A stretch of 64,000 bases of DNA, taken from assembly GCF_024158745.1 (NCBI RefSeq), contig NZ_JAMZAW010000011.1, positions 1 through 64,000 of the forward strand. The letters are read 5' to 3'. The translations under genes and the position numbers were made by a program. Source of the DNA: Paenibacillus tyrphae (GTDB taxonomy: Bacteria; Bacillota; Bacilli; Paenibacillales; NBRC-103111). How positions within the stretch are numbered: position 1 is the stretch's first letter; each line of letters begins with the position of its first letter. Below are positions 1 to 8,520 of this stretch, piece by piece. The notes below the pieces were generated by a model. The model did not search any database. It saw only the letters and a program-made list of their open reading frames with translations, and had not been told where the DNA came from.

Positions 1-2
1 AG

Positions 3-86
3 TGGCTTTCGCTTGCCCATAACCTGCTGAAGAAAGCAGCAATAGACGCCAAAAAGAAAGAAGCTAGGCCCAAACAAGCTGCCTAG
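3..86 (+). CDS. C-terminal end of an IS1182-like transposase (partial)
   Basis: An open frame enters from the left edge and ends at 84-86. It encodes the tail WLSLAHNLLKKAA followed by a lysine-rich end, which resembles the C-terminus of IS1182/IS5-like DDE transposases (W-x-x-AHNLLK pattern). Only about 27 codons are inside the window, so intactness cannot be judged. The terminal sequence described in the next entry follows directly, which supports a transposase. It could also be a remnant. Confidence 0.55.
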   Translation, partial: WLSLAHNLLKKAAIDAKKKEARPKQAA

Positions 87-123
87 CTCCTTTTCATTCA
101 ACTATTCACCCTTTTTACCATCT

Positions 124-169
124 GAGACTGTCCCGCAGATTCTAAAATAGTTACTTTTGGGACAGCCTC
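124..169 (+). mobile_element. Right terminal inverted repeat region of IS1182-like element
   Basis: The sequence ends in acttttgggacagcctc (153-169), matching the GGCTGTCCC-type ends of IS1182 elements. It is partly complementary to gagactgtccc at 124-134, so the end can also form a stem-loop that may stop transcription out of the element. The left end lies outside the window. Confidence 0.5.
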
Positions 170-202
170 TTGGCTTTTTCCGTTATAAAAATAGTCTATA
201 GA

Positions 203-1306
203 TCAGTCGCCTCCGCCGCCGCATCCGGAAGAGCAGCTCGACGAAGAGGAGCAGCTTGAGGAGGACGAGCAGCTAGAGGACGAACAGCTCGAAGACGAGC
301 AGCTTCCGGACGAGCCGCCATCGTTGCCGCTGTCGTCGGACCAGCCGCCGGTGCCGCAGCCGCTGGAGGCGCAGGAGGATGAAGCTCCCGATTGCTGTCC
401 CGCGTCGCGTTTGGCTTCCTCTTCGGTCAGCAGCTCCTGCATCTGTTCGTCGAAGCCGGTAAATTCCGTTACCGAGTAGAACAGCATGGCGCCGGCCAAG
501 TACGGCATCAAGGAAGGGCCGTGCGATTCGGAAGGCCGCTCCGCGTAGGTCGGATTAACCGCAGCCTGCCGCAGCTGATCTTTCGCTTGCTCGATTAACC
601 ACAGGACCGTTTGCCCGATTTCAGGGAATTGGGCCGCCGCTTTCCGGTTGAACCAAAGCTGCTCAAGTTCTTCCTCGCTCTCCGAGCTCAGCCGGTCGAT
701 CCGCTGCCGATCGAGCGGATAGCGGAAAAAGCTTCCCCAGATTTGCCCCGTAAACGGCGTGGACGTAAACAAGTGGGCGTATACCCAATCGAACCAGGCG
801 CGCCCGCCCGGGTCCGGCGTACCGCTCGTATGCGGTGCATGGTGAATCGTCGCGCCGAGCAGCGTTTCCCCGAAGCGCTGGTACTCCCGGGTAAACATCA
901 GCATCTCGTGCCAAATGTCGTCGACCGCTTCGCTGAACATCGGCACTTCTTTCAGTACGGCGGTCATCAAAAAGTATCGTTTCAGCTCCAGCAGCTTCCA
1001 TTCGTATTCGGCCTCGCTCATGGAAGGATACTTGCCGAGCACCCGCTTTCGCAGCCGGTCACCGTACTCCGTTTGCAGCGCTTGCTCCAGCCGGTCTGCA
1101 GCCGGCTTCAGCGGGACGCCGGGCTGAAGTCCGAGTCCGGCCGGCAGCGGCTCGCTCCGGTAATCCGGCTTCGCCGGGGTTCGCGCAGGAAGCTTCGTCC
1201 TGCGGACCGGCCCCGGACGCCGCCGGTTCGTTTTTCCCGATTTGGAAGAAGAGGCAACGATCAGTACAACGATGACAACAAGGATCAAGATAAAGATGAC
1301 GGACAT
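203..1306 (-). CDS. Membrane-anchored glycine-rich-domain (GRDP-like) protein with Cys/Ser tail
   Basis: 367 residues. One hydrophobic segment at residues 2-18 would anchor the N-terminus, followed by an Arg/Pro-rich linker. Residues 128-146 read VDDIWHEMLMFTREYQRFG and are followed by a HHAPH stretch; this W-H-E...F-T-R-x-Y...F-G...H-H pattern is typical of the plant-like glycine-rich-domain (GRDP) family, whose biochemical role is unknown. The last 55 residues are Gly, Ser and Cys only, with regularly spaced cysteines in runs of four or five serines, ending GCGGGGD. The start is supported by AGGGAGGT seven bases upstream. It is transcribed toward the IS end and has no obvious partner; the ABC transporter genes upstream are on the same strand. 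Function not recognised beyond the family. Confidence 0.75.
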   Translation of the reverse strand: MSVIFILILVVIVVLIVASSSKSGKTNRRRPGPVRRTKLPARTPAKPDYRSEPLPAGLGLQPGVPLKPAADRLEQALQTEYGDRLRKRVLGKYPSMSEAEYEWKLLELKRYFLMTAVLKEVPMFSEAVDDIWHEMLMFTREYQRFGETLLGATIHHAPHTSGTPDPGGRAWFDWVYAHLFTSTPFTGQIWGSFFRYPLDRQRIDRLSSESEEELEQLWFNRKAAAQFPEIGQTVLWLIEQAKDQLRQAAVNPTYAERPSESHGPSLMPYLAGAMLFYSVTEFTGFDEQMQELLTEEEAKRDAGQQSGASSSCASSGCGTGGWSDDSGNDGGSSGSCSSSSCSSSSCSSSSSCSSSSSCSSGCGGGGD

Positions 1307-1336
1307 ATCGTACCTCCCTGGCGCGTGATGACCATA

Positions 1337-3403
1337 TTATACCATAGCCGGCCCCTGAACTTCTCCTTCGGAGGTCCTGGTTTCGGAAGCTTCCTCCGCC
1401 GACAGCTCCCCCGATTGCAGTCGGTACATTTGGTAATACCTGCCACCCAGCCGCATCAGCTCGTCGTGCGTCCCGCTTTCCTTAATTTCGCCCCGGTCGA
1501 GGACAAGGATCTGATCCGCGGCTTTGATGGTCGACAGCCGGTGCGCGATGATGAAGGTGGTCCGGCCTTTTTTCAGCACCTCCAGTGCCGCTTGGATGAC
1601 GGCTTCCGTTTCCGTATCGATGCTGGCGGTAGCTTCGTCCAGGATAAGAATCGCCGGGTCGAACGCCAGCGCCCGGGCGAACGAAACAAGCTGCCGCTGA
1701 CCGGCCGAAAGCGTGCTGCCTTTCTCGATGACGGGCTCGTCGATGCCTCCGGGCAGGGCGGCGAACATTTCGTACGCTCCGACATCGCGAAGCGCCCGCT
1801 CCACCTGTTCCCGTGTAATGGAAGGATCGTCCAGACTGACGTTCGAGGCGATCGTACCGGTGAACAGGAACGGGTCCTGCAGCACGATCCCCATATGCTG
1901 GCGGAGCAGCTGCTGCGGAATATCCCGGATATCCCGGCCGTCGATCAGAATCCGTCCTTCCCGGACCTCGTAGAACCGGAACAGCAGGTTCAGGATCGAG
2001 CTTTTGCCGGAGCCGGTATGGCCTACGAGCGCGACAGTCTCGCCCGAGCGGGCGTGGAACGTAATGTGTTTGAGCACGTCCTCGCCGGGCTTGTAGGCGA
2101 ACGAGACGTTTTCGAAGGCGACGTTTCCTTTGTAGCGCTCCAGCTTGCCTTCGGCCACCTCGGTGCCTTTCTCGTCCAGCAGCTCGAACACGCGCTCCGC
2201 CGATACGAGGGCCGTTTCCAGATTGCTGAGCTGGTTCACGATGCCGACGATCGGCTGGAACATCCGGTTCATGTAATCCACGAAGGCGTACAGCACCCCG
2301 ACCGTGACGAGCGTACCGAGCCAGCCGCCCCCGAACATCCAGATGACGGTAAGAAAAATAACGTTCCGGACGACGCCCACCAGGTTGTGCGAGGTAATCG
2401 CATTTAAGCTGAGCAGCTTGTTTTGGTTCGTAAAATGCTGCTCGTTGAGCTGCTCGAACTCTTCCAGCGTCTCCTTCTGCCGGCGGAACGCCCGGATGAT
2501 CGGCATGCCTTGAATCGATTCGTTGATCATCCCATTGATGTCGCTAAGTCTGGACCGGATCGCATGGTTGTATTTGGAAGCGAAACGGCGGTACACGACG
2601 ATCCACACGTAGAGGATCGGTACCAGGGGCAGCGCGATCAGAGCAAGTCTCACGTCGAGAAAGAACAGTGCGCCGAGAATGGCCGCCATATAGACGATAC
2701 CGGAGAAAAAGTTCGCCAGCACGTTGACGTACAACTCGCGGATCGATTCCGTATCGTTCGTAATGCGCGAGACGACTTTGCCTGCGGGCAGGTTATCGAA
2801 ATATTGGACGGGCAGCCGTCCGACCTGAGCAAACACGTCTTTGCGGATCGTCTGAATGATCCGGTTGGCGGACGTCTGCAGCAGGTATTTCTCCCCGTAA
2901 GCGAACAGGGCACTCAGCGCGATCAGGCCGAAATAACAGGCCGCCAGCACGACGAGCCGTCCGAATTCCGGTTCGTAAAAGGCATAGAGCTGCGGCGTCG
3001 TCAGCTCCCGCACCGGATAGACGGCCTGCCCGCCATCGCTGACTACCGTCAGTTCGTTCCCTTGCACACTGCGTTGGCCGTCGAAGCGGAGCGGGCCGTC
3101 GACGAAATAGTAGCTGCGTCCGACCTGCAGCACGCGGACCTCGCGTCCCTTCGTTTCGCCTTCTTCCCAGCGGTCTTGCCGTTTGTACGTTTTGCCGTCA
3201 TAGACGACGGTGTCTTTGCCTCCTGCGGCGGCTTCATACCATGGATATTCCACGCCGAGAATATGGCGGTCGATCATTTGTCTGGCGACAAGCGGCCCGG
3301 CCAGCTCCGCGCAGACGGCTGCGGTCAGCAGGACGAGCGCAATGAGGATCGGCCGCTTGAACAACGCCGCGTAGCGGTATAACCGGATACCGGTTTGTTT
3401 CAT
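1337..3403 (-). CDS. bmrD: Heterodimeric multidrug ABC exporter, BmrD/YheH-type subunit
   Basis: 688 residues: membrane domain followed by an ATPase domain. Between the first two membrane segments is an extracellular insertion of roughly 95 residues, a feature of the longer YheH/BmrD half. Walker A is GHTGSGKSS (461-469), the signature is LSAGQRQ, and Walker B ends ILILDEA with the catalytic Glu near residue 590, so this half carries the consensus catalytic glutamate. The shorter partner lies immediately upstream on the same strand with a 76-base gap, as in B. subtilis bmrCD. The pair should export drugs across the cytoplasmic membrane. The start has AAGGTGA six bases upstream. Substrates cannot be read from sequence. 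Confidence 0.9.
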   Translation of the reverse strand: MKQTGIRLYRYAALFKRPILIALVLLTAAVCAELAGPLVARQMIDRHILGVEYPWYEAAAGGKDTVVYDGKTYKRQDRWEEGETKGREVRVLQVGRSYYFVDGPLRFDGQRSVQGNELTVVSDGGQAVYPVRELTTPQLYAFYEPEFGRLVVLAACYFGLIALSALFAYGEKYLLQTSANRIIQTIRKDVFAQVGRLPVQYFDNLPAGKVVSRITNDTESIRELYVNVLANFFSGIVYMAAILGALFFLDVRLALIALPLVPILYVWIVVYRRFASKYNHAIRSRLSDINGMINESIQGMPIIRAFRRQKETLEEFEQLNEQHFTNQNKLLSLNAITSHNLVGVVRNVIFLTVIWMFGGGWLGTLVTVGVLYAFVDYMNRMFQPIVGIVNQLSNLETALVSAERVFELLDEKGTEVAEGKLERYKGNVAFENVSFAYKPGEDVLKHITFHARSGETVALVGHTGSGKSSILNLLFRFYEVREGRILIDGRDIRDIPQQLLRQHMGIVLQDPFLFTGTIASNVSLDDPSITREQVERALRDVGAYEMFAALPGGIDEPVIEKGSTLSAGQRQLVSFARALAFDPAILILDEATASIDTETEAVIQAALEVLKKGRTTFIIAHRLSTIKAADQILVLDRGEIKESGTHDELMRLGGRYYQMYRLQSGELSAEEASETRTSEGEVQGPAMV

Positions 3404-3479
3404 GAGAAATCACCTTCGTTTCCGCCGTGCGGACAGTTTGTGATGCCGTCCACCAAGCATATTTTGAACGGGGAAGGGG

Positions 3480-5225
3480 TTACGCCCCGATGTTCGCTTC
3501 GAGCTGCTGCCGGTCGTACTGCTCCTTGTACCAGCCTCCGGCCAGAAGCAGCTGCTCGTGGGTGCCTTCTTCCGCGATCCGGCCTTCGTCCAGCACGACG
3601 ATCCAATCGGCATGCTGGACGGCGGACAGCCGGTGGGTGACGATCAGCGTCGTCTTGCCGGCGCGTTCCCGGCGAATACCCGCGATGATTTCCGCCTCCG
3701 TCTTGGCGTCGACAGCCGACAGCGCATCGTCGAGCATGAGAATTTCGGGATCGACGATCAAGGCGCGGGCGATGGACACGCGCTGCTTCTGACCGCCGGA
3801 TAAGGCGACGCCCTTCTCGCCGACCAGCGTCTCCAGACCTTCGGGCAGGAAGTGCACGTCCTTGGCGAACGAGGCCAGCTCCAGCGCCTGCTGTACTTCC
3901 GATTCGTCCGCATGGCTGCGGCCGAACGTAATATTTTCGCGGATCGACCGCGAGAACAGAATCGGCTGTTGCGGCACATAGCCGATCCAGCCCTGGAGCG
4001 TGTCGGGATCGATCTGGTCCGCAGGCACGCCCGACAGCCGGACCGCTCCCTGGCCGGAAGGGTATTCGCGTAGAAGCTGCTTGAGCAGCGTCGTTTTGCC
4101 GCTTCCCGTCCGGCCTACGATCCCGAGCGTCTGACCGCGATCCAGCCGGAACGAGATATCGACGAGATTATCGATAGGCGAAGTAGGATAGCGGAACGTC
4201 ACGCGGTCGAACACGATGCTTTCCGGCACGTCGACCGGCACGGGATTCGCCGGGCCTTCCACATCCGGCTCGTAGGCGAGCGTTTCGTTGACCCGGTCCA
4301 GCGAAGCGTTGCCCCGCTGCATGAGGTTGATGAGCTCGCCGATCGCGAACATCGGCCAAATCAGCATGCCGAGGAATACGTTGAACGAAACCAGCTCGCC
4401 GAGCGTAATTTCGTTATGGAACACCAGATAAGCGCCGTAGCATAACCCGATCAAATAGCTGATGCCGACCAAAATTTTCACCGTCGGATCGAACAGCGCG
4501 TCGACGCGGGCGACGGCGATGTTTTTGCGGAACACGTCGTCCGAAGTGCGGTGGAATCGTTCCTCGCTGGCCTTCTCCTGGACGAACGCGCGGATGACCC
4601 GAACGCCGCCGATCGTCTCCAGCACCTGGTCGTTCAACTGGCCGAACGCGTCCTGCGCGCTCGTGAAGCGCTCGTGAATCCGCTTGCCGAACCTGCCCAT
4701 CAGTAGCGCCATAATCGGCAGGGGCAGCAGGGAAGCGAGCGTCAGCTTCCAGCTGATAAACGCCGCCATCATTGTCAAGATCGTCAGCATGTACAGGCTG
4801 GAGTCGATCAGCGTCAAAATCCCGAAGCCTGCGGTCGCCGAGACGGCGTGCAGATCGTTCGTCGCCCGGGCCATCAAATCGCCCGTCCGGTTTCGTTCGT
4901 AGAACGTCGGCGTCATTTTGGCGAAGTGGCGCATCAGACGCGAGCGGAGCAGACGCTCCAGCACGAAGGCGCCACCGAACAGCTGATACATCCAGACGTA
5001 AGTAATCGCGTAACACAACAGAGCCGCGGCGGCCCAAAAGCCAAGCACCTGATAAAACTGCGCGTCGGTCAGCGTCCCTTGGTGAATGCCGTCGATCGAA
5101 TAGCCGATCAGTTTCGGGGGAATGACCTCCAGAATTCCGGCGATCAGCAGCAGCAGGATCGCGGAACTGTATCGTTTCCAGTGCATGGCGAAAAACCAGC
5201 GCAGCTTTTTCAATACGATAAACAT
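3480..5225 (-). CDS. bmrC: Heterodimeric multidrug ABC exporter, BmrC/YheI-type subunit
   Basis: 581 residues, close to B. subtilis BmrC. Six membrane segments precede an ATPase domain with Walker A GRTGSGKTT (371-379), signature LSGGQKQR and Walker B ILMLDDA. The residue after Walker B is Asp500 in place of the catalytic Glu. This is the known asymmetry of heterodimeric exporters (one consensus, one degenerate ATP site), and it complements the Glu of the partner encoded just downstream. AAAGGAG lies nine bases before the start. The gene is preceded by a 400-base leader with two intrinsic terminators and small ORFs, pointing to drug-induced attenuation. Confidence 0.92.
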   Translation of the reverse strand: MFIVLKKLRWFFAMHWKRYSSAILLLLIAGILEVIPPKLIGYSIDGIHQGTLTDAQFYQVLGFWAAAALLCYAITYVWMYQLFGGAFVLERLLRSRLMRHFAKMTPTFYERNRTGDLMARATNDLHAVSATAGFGILTLIDSSLYMLTILTMMAAFISWKLTLASLLPLPIMALLMGRFGKRIHERFTSAQDAFGQLNDQVLETIGGVRVIRAFVQEKASEERFHRTSDDVFRKNIAVARVDALFDPTVKILVGISYLIGLCYGAYLVFHNEITLGELVSFNVFLGMLIWPMFAIGELINLMQRGNASLDRVNETLAYEPDVEGPANPVPVDVPESIVFDRVTFRYPTSPIDNLVDISFRLDRGQTLGIVGRTGSGKTTLLKQLLREYPSGQGAVRLSGVPADQIDPDTLQGWIGYVPQQPILFSRSIRENITFGRSHADESEVQQALELASFAKDVHFLPEGLETLVGEKGVALSGGQKQRVSIARALIVDPEILMLDDALSAVDAKTEAEIIAGIRRERAGKTTLIVTHRLSAVQHADWIVVLDEGRIAEEGTHEQLLLAGGWYKEQYDRQQLEANIGA

Positions 5226-5287
5226 GCGAGCGTACTCCTTTCCGGTTCTCTAAAAAATGGTTATGCGGCAGCGCTTGGAAAACGACG

Positions 5288-5323
5288 CCAAAAAAGGCAT
5301 ACCGCTCGTAAGCGATATGCCTT
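5288..5323 (-). terminator. Leader-proximal intrinsic terminator (attenuator) before bmrC
   Basis: On the minus strand aaggcatatcgct and agcggtatgcctt form a 13-base-pair stem with one G-T pair and a four-base loop, followed by six T. It sits about 65 bases upstream of the bmrC start, inside the presumed leader, so it would stop transcription before the operon. Just upstream, gcatcc and ggatgc can form a small hairpin, and ATGC of that arm can instead pair with the GCAT of the terminator, giving a possible alternative fold. Confidence 0.75.
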
Positions 5324-5347
5324 AACGCATCCGTATCCAAGGATGCT

Positions 5348-5370
5348 TATCTGTTCGCAACAAACACCAT
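5348..5370 (-). CDS. Possible 7-codon leader peptide MVFVANR
   Basis: Between the two terminators an ATG opens a seven-codon frame MVFVANR that stops just before the gcatcc/ggatgc hairpin. Very short ORFs in this position are common in attenuators of drug-resistance genes. There is no clear ribosome binding site, so this is a weak candidate and may be chance. Confidence 0.2.
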
Positions 5371-5398
5371 ACGCGGGTTCTAACTGCTGCGGACCGAT

Positions 5399-5438
5399 AA
5401 AAAAGGCGCACGATTACGAGGGTGCGTAACCATGCGCC
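5399..5438 (-). terminator. Leader-distal intrinsic terminator (attenuator) upstream of bmrC
   Basis: On the minus strand ggcgcatggttacg and cgtaatcgtgcgcc form a 14-base-pair stem (two G-T pairs) around a six-base loop, followed by six T. It is the first of two terminators between the likely promoter and bmrC. The stop codon of the 53-codon leader ORF falls inside the 3' arm, so a translating ribosome would disrupt the hairpin. Confidence 0.75.
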
Positions 5439-5575
5439 GCGTGTACGGAAGAAATTCGCGAAACGGCGAACGAGCCGTCACGATTCCAGCGCGGAGTGGC
5501 TGCACCGAACAATCCGGTTGTACTGAAGATGTGCGCGAAATTTTCGGTCTCTGGCGAGCAACATATGGCAGCCAT
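5414..5575 (-). CDS. Candidate BmrB-like leader peptide, 53 codons
   Basis: A 53-residue frame starting MAAICC and ending at a TAA inside the first terminator hairpin. Length and position match the B. subtilis BmrB leader, which is translated to control transcription of bmrCD. The AAAGG before its ATG is directly adjacent, which is too close for a good ribosome binding site. A second ATG 11 bases downstream in another frame (28 codons, 5478-5564, beginning MLLARD) has AAAGGATGG at better spacing. Either one, or both, may be the leader; sequence similarity to BmrB was not assessed. Confidence 0.4.
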   Translation of the reverse strand: MAAICCSPETENFAHIFSTTGLFGAATPRWNRDGSFAVSRISSVHAAHGYAPS

Positions 5576-5604
5576 CCTTTCTTTGGAAATAATCTACAAA
5601 TGTC

Positions 5605-5634
5605 ACTGTACCATTGGGCGGCTCGTACTGTCAA
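5605..5634 (-). promoter_or_regulatory. Probable promoter of the bmrCD leader
   Basis: On the minus strand TTGACA (5634-5629) is followed after 18 bases by TACAGT (5610-5605). The -35 is perfect and the -10 is 4 of 6. Transcription would start near 5598, giving a leader of about 370 bases that contains the small ORFs and both terminators. Confidence 0.5.
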
Positions 5635-5867
5635 CGGGAGAAAACGATTATAATCGATCATGCCGGGGGATCAAAAAAAGACAGGATAGAGTCCAAGTTG
5701 AGACTTGAGATTCCGGCTGTCCTGAATTACAGACCTTAGGTGAGAAAGCCCTTGCCTTTAGGCATGGGATGAATCGGCTTAGGACAAGGGCTATCTTTAG
5801 ACATCTTAATTGTCCTACATGCTTTCATGTTGTTGCAGTTTCATATTTAGACTGATACAATCGGCGT

Positions 5868-6266
5868 ATGAGAGAAGAATATAGAAGAACGACAACAACC
5901 GTATCACTCATCAACTATCATTTTGTGTTTTGCCCGCGATACCGAAGAAAGGTACTTGTGAGTCAAGTAGAAGCGCGATTTAAAGAGCTTGTGCAAGAAC
6001 TGTGCCAGGAAAACGATTGGCTTATGATTGCGATGGAAGTCATGCCCGATCATGTGCATCTAGTCTTAAACGTGCAACCAACGGATTCTCCAGCGGACAT
6101 TATGGCAAAATTGAAAGGTGCGACCTCGCGATTTTTGCGTCAAGAATTTAAGCACTTGAAGCATCTGCCAAGCCTTTGGACACGTTCCTATTTTGTCAGC
6201 ACGGCAGAGAATGTTTCGAGTGAAACCATCAAACGTTATGTGGAAGAACAAAAGACAAGGGGGTGA
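5868..6266 (+). CDS. tnpA: IS200/IS605 Y1 (HUH) transposase TnpA
   Basis: 132 residues, normal size for this family. The metal-binding HUH motif is in PDHVHLVL (HVH), and the catalytic tyrosine is in ETIKRYVEEQ near the C-terminus. The enzyme cuts and rejoins single-stranded DNA at the hairpin-marked ends. No frameshift or stop interrupts it, so it may still be active. Its end abuts the start of tnpB with four bases between. Confidence 0.92.
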   Translation: MREEYRRTTTTVSLINYHFVFCPRYRRKVLVSQVEARFKELVQELCQENDWLMIAMEVMPDHVHLVLNVQPTDSPADIMAKLKGATSRFLRQEFKHLKHLPSLWTRSYFVSTAENVSSETIKRYVEEQKTRG

Positions 6267-6270
6267 AGCC

Positions 6271-7325
6271 ATGCAAACCGTAACCGTTCAAATTCGAATA
6301 TTCCCAAACAATGTTTCCCTGCTGAAGGAGATGGGGGGCGAATACATCAAAACGGTCAATCTCCTAACCGAACAAGCGGAAGCATCGGGCACATTTCCAA
6401 AGCTCACCTCCAAGGATGTCGATGCCAAACTTCCATCCGCAGTAAAGAACCAAGCTATTCGAGATGCACGAAGCATTCATAAAAAGACGAAAAAGCAAGG
6501 AAAACGTCCGGTTCTAAAGCGCAGAGTCTACTACGTAAATAACCAGAACTATTCACTTGGGGACCATAGCGTTGCATTTCCTGTTATGTTGAACGGAAAC
6601 GTACAGCGGCTCAAGATTCCGGTTCGTGTAACGGAACGCGAACAACTTTTGTTATCCAGCGGCAAGCTTGGCCTCTTAAAAGTGGTTGAGAAGTCGGGCA
6701 AGTGGTATGTACAAATTTCTGTTGAAAGAAAGACAGAACAAGCAACCGGCGATGTCGCGATGGGAATTGACTTGGGTTTAAAAATCCCTGCCGTTGTTGT
6801 CACCTCAACAGGTAAGACGAAATTTGTTGGTAACGGCATACAGAACAAGTATATACGCGCAAATACAAAGAGCGCAGAAGAACGATGGGCAAGTTAAAGA
6901 AATTGTCTGCGATCCGTAAGCAAGAAAATAAAGAACATCGCTACATCAAAGACCAAAACCACAAAATCAGCCGTAAGATCGTGAACATGGCGATCGAAGA
7001 ACAAGTATCGGTCATCAAGATGGAAAAGCTGACGAACATTCGCCAAACGACAAGAACAAGTCGTAAAAACGCTAAAAACTTGCATAACTGGACGTTCTAC
7101 CAATTGCAAATGTTTATCGCATACAAAGCGGCATTGGCCGGGATCAACATCATCGAAGTCAATCCTGCCTACACCTCCCAAACGTGTCCAAACTGCGAGA
7201 AACGGAACAAGGCAATGGACCGAACGTATCAATGTTCATGCGGGTATCGCGCACACCGCGACAGAGTTGGAGCCATCAATATCATGCGCCAACCTGTGAT
7301 AGATGGTAACAGTCTGTCAGCCTAG
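6271..7325 (+). pseudogene. tnpB: TnpB RNA-guided nuclease gene split by a one-base frameshift
   Basis: Two overlapping frames make one TnpB. The first (6271-6897) carries the N-terminal part and the RuvC-I motif GIDLGLK. The second (6885-7325) carries the RuvC-II Glu in VIKMEKL, a CPNC...CSC zinc finger and the RuvC-III Asp in AHRDRVG. Near 6856-6861 the reading KYIR jumps frame: cgc aaa tac aaa gag cgc restores the family pattern R-K-Y-K-E-R-R-R, which implies loss of one base. All catalytic residues are still present, but on two chains. The frameshift may be real, programmed or a sequencing error. The true first start is ATG 6271, preceded by AAGGGGG. Confidence 0.85.
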
Positions 7326-7507
7326 ATAGCTATACGCTCTGATCTAGGATGAGCTAATGAGCTAGCTCTTAACTTCGCAGTCTGCACAAAACAGAAATGG
7401 CCTGCGTGCGTTAACTAGCTAAGAATCCCACGGCTTTAGCCGTATTGGAGGCTCAAATTGAGAAGAAGAATAAATTCCACACTTTGCAAAAAAAGGATGA
7501 TGAGACG

Positions 7508-8467
7508 ATGCCGCTGTTGGATATGCCGCTGGATCAACTGAAAACGTACCACGGACGCAACCCACGTCCTGCCGACCTGGACGAATACTGGGAAGCGGCG
7601 CTGCAGGAAATGCGGGCGACCGATCCCCAGGTCGAGCTGGTGCCGTCGGAGTTCACGACGCCGTTCGCGGAATGCTTCGACTTGTACTTTACCGGCGTCC
7701 GGGGTGCGCGGATTCACGCCAAGTATGTGCGACCGACCCGAACCGACGGTCCGCATCCGGCCTTGCTCCAATTCCACGGATATACGGGAAATTCCGGCGA
7801 TTGGCAGGATAAGCTGCAGTATGCGGCGCTGGGCTTTTCCGTGGCAGCCATGGACGTACGCGGTCAAGGCGGCTTGTCGGAGGATACGGGCGGGGTGAAG
7901 GGAACGACGCACCACGGCCATTTTATCCGCGGCTTGGACGGGGAGCCGGACAACTTGCTGTTCCGCCATATTTTCCTGGATACGGCGCAGTTGGCTTCCA
8001 TTGTGATGAGCTTTCCGGAGGTGGATGAGAACCGGGTAGGGGCGGCAGGCTGGTCGCAGGGAGGCGCTTTGACGATGGCCTGCGCGGCGCTGGAGCCGCG
8101 GATTCGCAAGGCCGCGCCGGTCTATCCGTTCCTGAGCGACTACAAGCGGGTGTGGGAGATGGATTTGGCCAAAGACGCCTATGCCGAGCTACACACGTAT
8201 TTCCGCCATTTTGATCCGCAGCATAAACGGGAAGAGGAGATTTTCACCAAGCTCGGCCACATCGATATCCAGCATTTGGCGCACCGCATTCAGGCGGAGC
8301 TGCTGATCGGCGTCGGGCTGATGGACCCGATTTGTCCGCCTTCCACCCAATTTGCCGCGATCAACAAGGTCACGTCGCCGGTGCAGCTGGAAATTTACCC
8401 GGACTTCGGACACGAAGGGCTTCCGGGAATGCAGGACAAGATCTATCAATTTATGAAAACCTTATAG
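7508..8467 (+). CDS. AXE1-family acetyl esterase / cephalosporin-C deacetylase
   Basis: 319 residues, an alpha/beta hydrolase that removes acetyl groups from xylo-oligosaccharides or cephalosporin C, probably cytoplasmic since no signal peptide is seen. The nucleophile is Ser in GWSQGG, the acid lies near VGLMDPICPP, and the catalytic His is in DFGHEG. The N-terminus MPLLDMPLDQLKTY matches the family start, and AAAGGATGATGAG precedes the ATG. A longer frame from TTG 7445 starts in the IS right end and is not needed. The IS605 element sits just upstream and may have cut it off from its original promoter. Confidence 0.88.
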   Translation: MPLLDMPLDQLKTYHGRNPRPADLDEYWEAALQEMRATDPQVELVPSEFTTPFAECFDLYFTGVRGARIHAKYVRPTRTDGPHPALLQFHGYTGNSGDWQDKLQYAALGFSVAAMDVRGQGGLSEDTGGVKGTTHHGHFIRGLDGEPDNLLFRHIFLDTAQLASIVMSFPEVDENRVGAAGWSQGGALTMACAALEPRIRKAAPVYPFLSDYKRVWEMDLAKDAYAELHTYFRHFDPQHKREEEIFTKLGHIDIQHLAHRIQAELLIGVGLMDPICPPSTQFAAINKVTSPVQLEIYPDFGHEGLPGMQDKIYQFMKTL

Positions 8468-8478
8468 CGGCAAAAAAA

Positions 8479-8515
8479 AGAGCGTCCGGCGCATCGTCGG
8501 ACGCTCTTTGCTTTT
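8479..8515. terminator. Bidirectional terminator between esterase and MFS gene
   Basis: aagagcgtccg (8479-8489) pairs with cggacgctctt (8498-8508). A-rich sequence on the left and T-rich on the right let it serve both converging genes. Confidence 0.8.
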
Positions 8516-8520
8516 GGCGC

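Larger units (their letters stand above)
5700..7446 (+). mobile_element. IS200/IS605-family insertion sequence with tnpA and broken tnpB
   Basis: The element holds a Y1 transposase gene and a TnpB gene. Its ends are marked by imperfect hairpins instead of inverted repeats: left-end cccttgcctttaggcatggg (5749-5768) and right-end palindrome acggctttagccgt (7430-7443). Such subterminal hairpins are what TnpA of this family binds. Exact tips cannot be fixed without an empty-site comparison, so the limits given are approximate. It lies between the bmrCD promoter and an esterase gene. Confidence 0.8.

Noticed and set aside
611-2407. 598-codon open frame on the plus strand opposite bmrD
   Set aside because: It runs antisense through the well-supported ABC gene and part of the GRDP gene; Arg/Gln/His-rich composition is typical of GC-rich shadow frames, and it matches no family.
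5380-5661. 93-codon minus-strand frame across the bmrCD leader
   Set aside because: Its ATG lies upstream of the likely promoter, so the start would not be on the transcript; shorter leader ORFs fit better.
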